Assembly (NCBI GenBank): GCA_965261255.1
Contig: CBDHCQ010000004.1
Coordinates: 434,001 to 498,000, forward strand
DNA from: Bin80 sp965261255
Lineage (GTDB): Bacteria; Bacteroidota; Rhodothermia; Rhodothermales; Bin80
Reading direction: 5' to 3'
DNA: 64,000 nucleotides
Shown here: in pieces, positions 61,110 through 64,000 of the stretch
Layout: the number at the start of each line of letters is the position of its first letter
Position numbering within the stretch: the first letter of the stretch is position 1
The notes under the pieces: model-generated
The model's input: the letters and a program-made list of their open reading frames with translations, nothing else
The model's database searches: none
What the model was told of the DNA's origin: nothing
Program-made: the position numbers and the translations under genes

Positions 61110-62819
61110 ATGGCAGTTTTGATTGAGCCTCATGGAGGCTCATTGACGGAGTCTCTCGTGAATCAAGAGCGCAGGGAGGCTCTTAAAAGCAATTCGGTCA
61201 ATCTTCCATCAATATTTCTTTCAGATCGGCAATTATGCGATTTGGAGTTGTTGCTCTGCGGTGGATTTTCCCCGCTCAGGGGCTTCCTGAACCAGGAGGA
61301 TTACGATGGTGTTCTGCGGGACATGCGCCTTACGTGTGGTACTCTTTGGCCCATACCGATCACACTTGACATTACTGAGGAGGATGTGAAGCGAATCAAG
61401 GGGCATCGTCGAATCGCACTTCGTGATGTCACCGGGTTGCTCCTGGCGATCCTTCATGTCGGAGATCTCTGGAAGCCAGACAAGGACGTAGAGGCGAGAA
61501 AGGTCTTCGATACGGTCAGCAGCGAGCACCCGGCGGTGGAGTATCTCTTCAACCGGGCAGGCATGTATTATGTAGGCGGCTCACTGGAAGGGGTTCAGTT
61601 GCCTCCTCATTATGACTTCCCGAATCTTCGACACACGCCCCGGCAACTGCGTGAAATTCTTCGGAGTCAGGGGAGCTCGCGTGTTGTAGCCTTCCAGACG
61701 CGCAATCCAATGCATCGTGCGCACAAAGAGCTGACCGATCGTGCATCTCAGGAGATAGGTGGGAAACTGCTGATCCACCCGGTAGTGGGGATGACGAAGT
61801 CGGGAGATATAGATCACTATACGCGTGTACGTAGCTATAAAAAGCTGCTAGACTATTATCCCGAAGGTCAGGCTTTAATTAGCCTACTGCCGCTCGCGAT
61901 GCGAATGGGTGGACCGCGAGAAGCACTCTGGCATGCAATCATTCGTAAGAACTATGGCTGTACCCACCTTATCATAGGGCGTGATCATGCTGGTCCAGGC
62001 ACGATGAAGGATGGCACACCGTTTTATGGTCCGTACGATGCCCAGGACCTGGTCAGGGACCATGCGAAAGAAGTGGGGATAGGTGTGGTGCCATTTCGGT
62101 TGATGGTTTATGCGCCGGAATCAGACGTCTACAAGCCGATAGACGAAGTTGTTGAGGGCGAGGAAACTCTGAATATTTCTGGGACTCAGTTGCGGGGGAT
62201 GCTTTCTAGTGGGGAGGATATTCCCGAATGGTTTTCGTACACGGGTGTGATTGAGGAGTTGCGAAAGACCTATCCTCCACGGGGACAACAGGGTTTTGCC
62301 GTGTTCTTGACGGGGTTGTCCGGTTCAGGGAAATCTACGATAGCAAACGCACTTCAGGCCAGGCTACTGGAGCTCTTGTCGTGTCCGGTCACTCTTTTGG
62401 ATGGAGACGTAGTCAGGACCAATCTGAGTAAAGGTTTGGGTTTCTCGCAAGAAGATCGGTCCACAAATGTCCAGCGCATTGGCTATGTCGCTTCAGAGAT
62501 TGTTAGGCATCGTGGCGTAGTTATCTGTGCACCGATCGCCCCGTATGAGGAGGATCGTGCCATTAATCGCCGGCGTATAGAGCGCGAAGGTGGATACGTC
62601 CAGGTTTTTGTAAATGCTTCGCTGGAGGTATGTGAACGTCGGGACGTTAAGGGGCTATATGCAAAGGCCCGTGCAGGAATCATAAAGGGTTTCACCGGTA
62701 TCGACGATCCCTATGAAGTCCCTGAGAATTCAGAAGTTGTCTGCCGGACGGATGAAGAAACCGTGGAAGAAAGTACGCAGTTTATCGTAGAAAAGCTGAG
62801 AGATTTGGGTTTTTTGTAG
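61110..62819 (+). CDS. Bifunctional sulfate adenylyltransferase/adenylylsulfate kinase
   Basis: The fused 569-residue enzyme has an ATP sulfurylase in residues about 1-390. F-Q-T-R-N-P-M-H-R-A-H near 195 and G-R-D-H-A-G-P-G near 290 are its catalytic motifs, and Y-Y-P is seen near 249. The APS kinase is in the C-terminal ~180 residues: P-loop G-L-S-G-S-G-K-S-T near 400 and L-D-G-D-V-V-R-T-N-L near 430. It makes PAPS from sulfate and ATP. With a preceding SLC13-type transporter and nucleotide-sugar genes around it, the PAPS could serve sulfotransferases on surface polysaccharide as well as assimilation. No reductase (cysH) or sulfotransferase is in this window. Confidence 0.95.
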   Translation: MAVLIEPHGGSLTESLVNQERREALKSNSVNLPSIFLSDRQLCDLELLLCGGFSPLRGFLNQEDYDGVLRDMRLTCGTLWPIPITLDITEEDVKRIKGHRRIALRDVTGLLLAILHVGDLWKPDKDVEARKVFDTVSSEHPAVEYLFNRAGMYYVGGSLEGVQLPPHYDFPNLRHTPRQLREILRSQGSSRVVAFQTRNPMHRAHKELTDRASQEIGGKLLIHPVVGMTKSGDIDHYTRVRSYKKLLDYYPEGQALISLLPLAMRMGGPREALWHAIIRKNYGCTHLIIGRDHAGPGTMKDGTPFYGPYDAQDLVRDHAKEVGIGVVPFRLMVYAPESDVYKPIDEVVEGEETLNISGTQLRGMLSSGEDIPEWFSYTGVIEELRKTYPPRGQQGFAVFLTGLSGSGKSTIANALQARLLELLSCPVTLLDGDVVRTNLSKGLGFSQEDRSTNVQRIGYVASEIVRHRGVVICAPIAPYEEDRAINRRRIEREGGYVQVFVNASLEVCERRDVKGLYAKARAGIIKGFTGIDDPYEVPENSEVVCRTDEETVEESTQFIVEKLRDLGFL

Positions 62820-62828
62820 AATAACGCC

Positions 62829-64000
62829 ATGAAGACATCAGCATATGAAGCGCTGAAAGAGCGTATAGAATCACGCGATCTGACCATTGCTGTGATAGGT
62901 CTGGGGTATGTAGGGCTGCCGCTTGCAGCAGCGTTTGCGGAGGTGGGATTCAGGGTTGTTGGAATCGATGTTGACGAGAAAAAGGTGCGATTGGTAAACC
63001 GGGGCATATCGTACATAGAGGACATGGCTAGTGGACAGCTGGAGTCGCTCGTAGCTCAGGGATTCCTGCGTGCGACTAGTCAGTTTGATACCCTGGATAC
63101 CTGTGATGCAGTAAGTATTTGTGTTCCAACTCCGTTGCGGAAGACCGGAGCACCGGATATTTCTCACATTCTGGGTGCCGCGGATGCGATCGCTGAGCAC
63201 CTGCATCCGGGTATGATTGTCGTGCTGGAGAGCACCACATATCCAGGCACGACCACCGAGGTAATTTTACCGCGCTTTCATCGAGAGGCAGAGACTCTGG
63301 AAGTAGGGAAGGACTTTTTCCTATGTTTTTCGCCTGAACGCGTCGATCCCGGGCGCAGGGACTGGACTACAAAGAATACGCCAAAGGTGATGGGTGGAGT
63401 AACACCGGAATGCCTTCGGGTTGGCAGGATGCTTTACGAGTCCGCCATTGAGTCTGTTGTCCCGGTATCAAGTACGGAGGTGGCAGAGCTTACAAAGTTG
63501 GTGGAAAACACATTTCGAGCCGTAAACATAGGGTTGGCAAACGAAGTGCTCCTGATTTGCGATAAGCTGGGATTGAATGCCTGGGAAGTCGTAGAGGCAG
63601 CGGGAACCAAGCCGTTTGGTTTTATGAAGTTCCTGCCTGGCCCGGGGCTTGGGGGGCATTGCATACCTATTGATCCACAGTACCTGTCCTGGAAGTTGCG
63701 CACCTTGGGATACACTGCCCGGTTTATTGAGTTGGCAACCGAGATAAATACAGCCATGCCCAAGTATTGGGTAGGCTGTGTGCAGGATGTACTAAACGAA
63801 GAAGGAAAGCCATTGCAGGGCAGTAGTATTCTGGTGGTAGGTGTTGCATACAAGAAGGATGTTGGCGATTTACGTGAATCCCCTGCTCTGGATATCCTCA
63901 AGCTTCTTATGGATAAAGGAGCTAGAATCAATTACCATGATCCATATGTGCCGGTTTTCACGCTTGATGAACTGGAGATGGTATCGGTCGTCGATCTGGA
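62829..64000 (+). CDS. UDP-N-acetyl-hexosamine dehydrogenase (WbpA/WecC-like), C-terminus cut by window edge
   Basis: The frame opens at ATG 62829, 9 bp after the stop of the sulfate-activation gene, and is open for 390 codons to the edge. The N-terminal loop is I-A-V-I-G-L-G-Y-V-G-L-P-L-A-A-A-F-A. S-P-E-R-V-D-P-G-R lies near residue 165. V-E-N-T-F-R-A-V-N-I-G-L-A-N-E near 222 and the catalytic G-G-H-C-I-P-I-D-P near 275 follow. V-A-Y-K-K-D-V-G-D-L-R-E-S-P is near 340. The G-H-C-I-P (not S-C-F-P) form and the overall motifs fit UDP-GlcNAc or UDP-ManNAc 6-dehydrogenases. It should supply an aminouronic acid precursor for surface polysaccharide. Confidence 0.92.
   Translation, partial: MKTSAYEALKERIESRDLTIAVIGLGYVGLPLAAAFAEVGFRVVGIDVDEKKVRLVNRGISYIEDMASGQLESLVAQGFLRATSQFDTLDTCDAVSICVPTPLRKTGAPDISHILGAADAIAEHLHPGMIVVLESTTYPGTTTEVILPRFHREAETLEVGKDFFLCFSPERVDPGRRDWTTKNTPKVMGGVTPECLRVGRMLYESAIESVVPVSSTEVAELTKLVENTFRAVNIGLANEVLLICDKLGLNAWEVVEAAGTKPFGFMKFLPGPGLGGHCIPIDPQYLSWKLRTLGYTARFIELATEINTAMPKYWVGCVQDVLNEEGKPLQGSSILVVGVAYKKDVGDLRESPALDILKLLMDKGARINYHDPYVPVFTLDELEMVSVVDL

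Noticed and set aside
1..64000. CRISPR arrays, insertion sequences, prophage or integrase genes
   Set aside because: No regularly spaced short repeats, transposase or integrase motifs were found on either strand.

Overview
The window reads like a chromosomal segment of a marine bacterium of the Bacteroidota/Rhodothermota/Balneolota group. The main evidence is a Por-type (T9SS) C-terminal sorting domain on the protein at 39380-41431, many lipobox lipoproteins, a Flavobacteria-like IlvD, a 6-bladed beta-propeller exoprotein and moderate GC. No CRISPR array, insertion sequence or phage was seen. Two tRNAs are present (Asn-GTT, Leu-CAG).

Left part (1-16.3 kb): carbohydrate catabolism. Two lipoprotein sulfatases (one cut by the window edge) and a beta-propeller protein are followed by a forward three-gene cassette (shikimate-dehydrogenase-like, sugar isomerase-like TIM barrel, HAD phosphatase). 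Facing it is a tight reverse operon: SDR, FAH-family hydrolase, GntP permease, IlvD/Edd dehydratase, zinc alcohol dehydrogenase. A divergent SDR completes the set. The order fits non-phosphorylative breakdown of a 6-deoxy or related sugar acid to pyruvate plus a C3 acid, with the sulfatases supplying substrate from sulfated algal polysaccharide. Between the HAD gene and the facing operon lies a 2-kb segment flanked by imperfect ~260-bp direct repeats. Each repeat carries the ends of both border genes. The segment holds a Sel1-repeat protein and an overlapping pair of a small conserved-type protein and a retropepsin-like aspartic protease.

Middle part (16.4-32.3 kb): mostly housekeeping. It holds a STAS protein, the tRNAs, lepA, an unknown exported protein, lepB, an L,D-transpeptidase, a K+ channel with RCK domain, both exonuclease VII subunits (unlinked), a tandem YjbQ-like protein, a LMW protein tyrosine phosphatase, a DUF4143 ATPase, a HAD phosphatase and rfbB.

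32.3-45.7 kb: a gamma-glutamyltransferase/APC permease pair is divergent from an overlapping three-gene operon of two heptaheme TPR lipoproteins and a secreted metzincin-like T9SS protein. Next is a TroABCD-like metal ABC transporter. Both of its permeases carry C-terminal winged-helix-like extensions, and a 36-bp near-perfect palindrome abuts the first start codon.

45.8-64 kb: a reverse block (TolC, membrane-fusion protein, unusually long RND pump, Mpl, CcmF) is followed by manC and then a forward set: UDP-glucose dehydrogenase, SLC13-type transporter with two RCK_C domains, fused ATP sulfurylase/APS kinase, and a second nucleotide-sugar dehydrogenase cut by the right edge. This last set suggests sulfate uptake and activation linked to acidic, possibly sulfated, surface polysaccharide.
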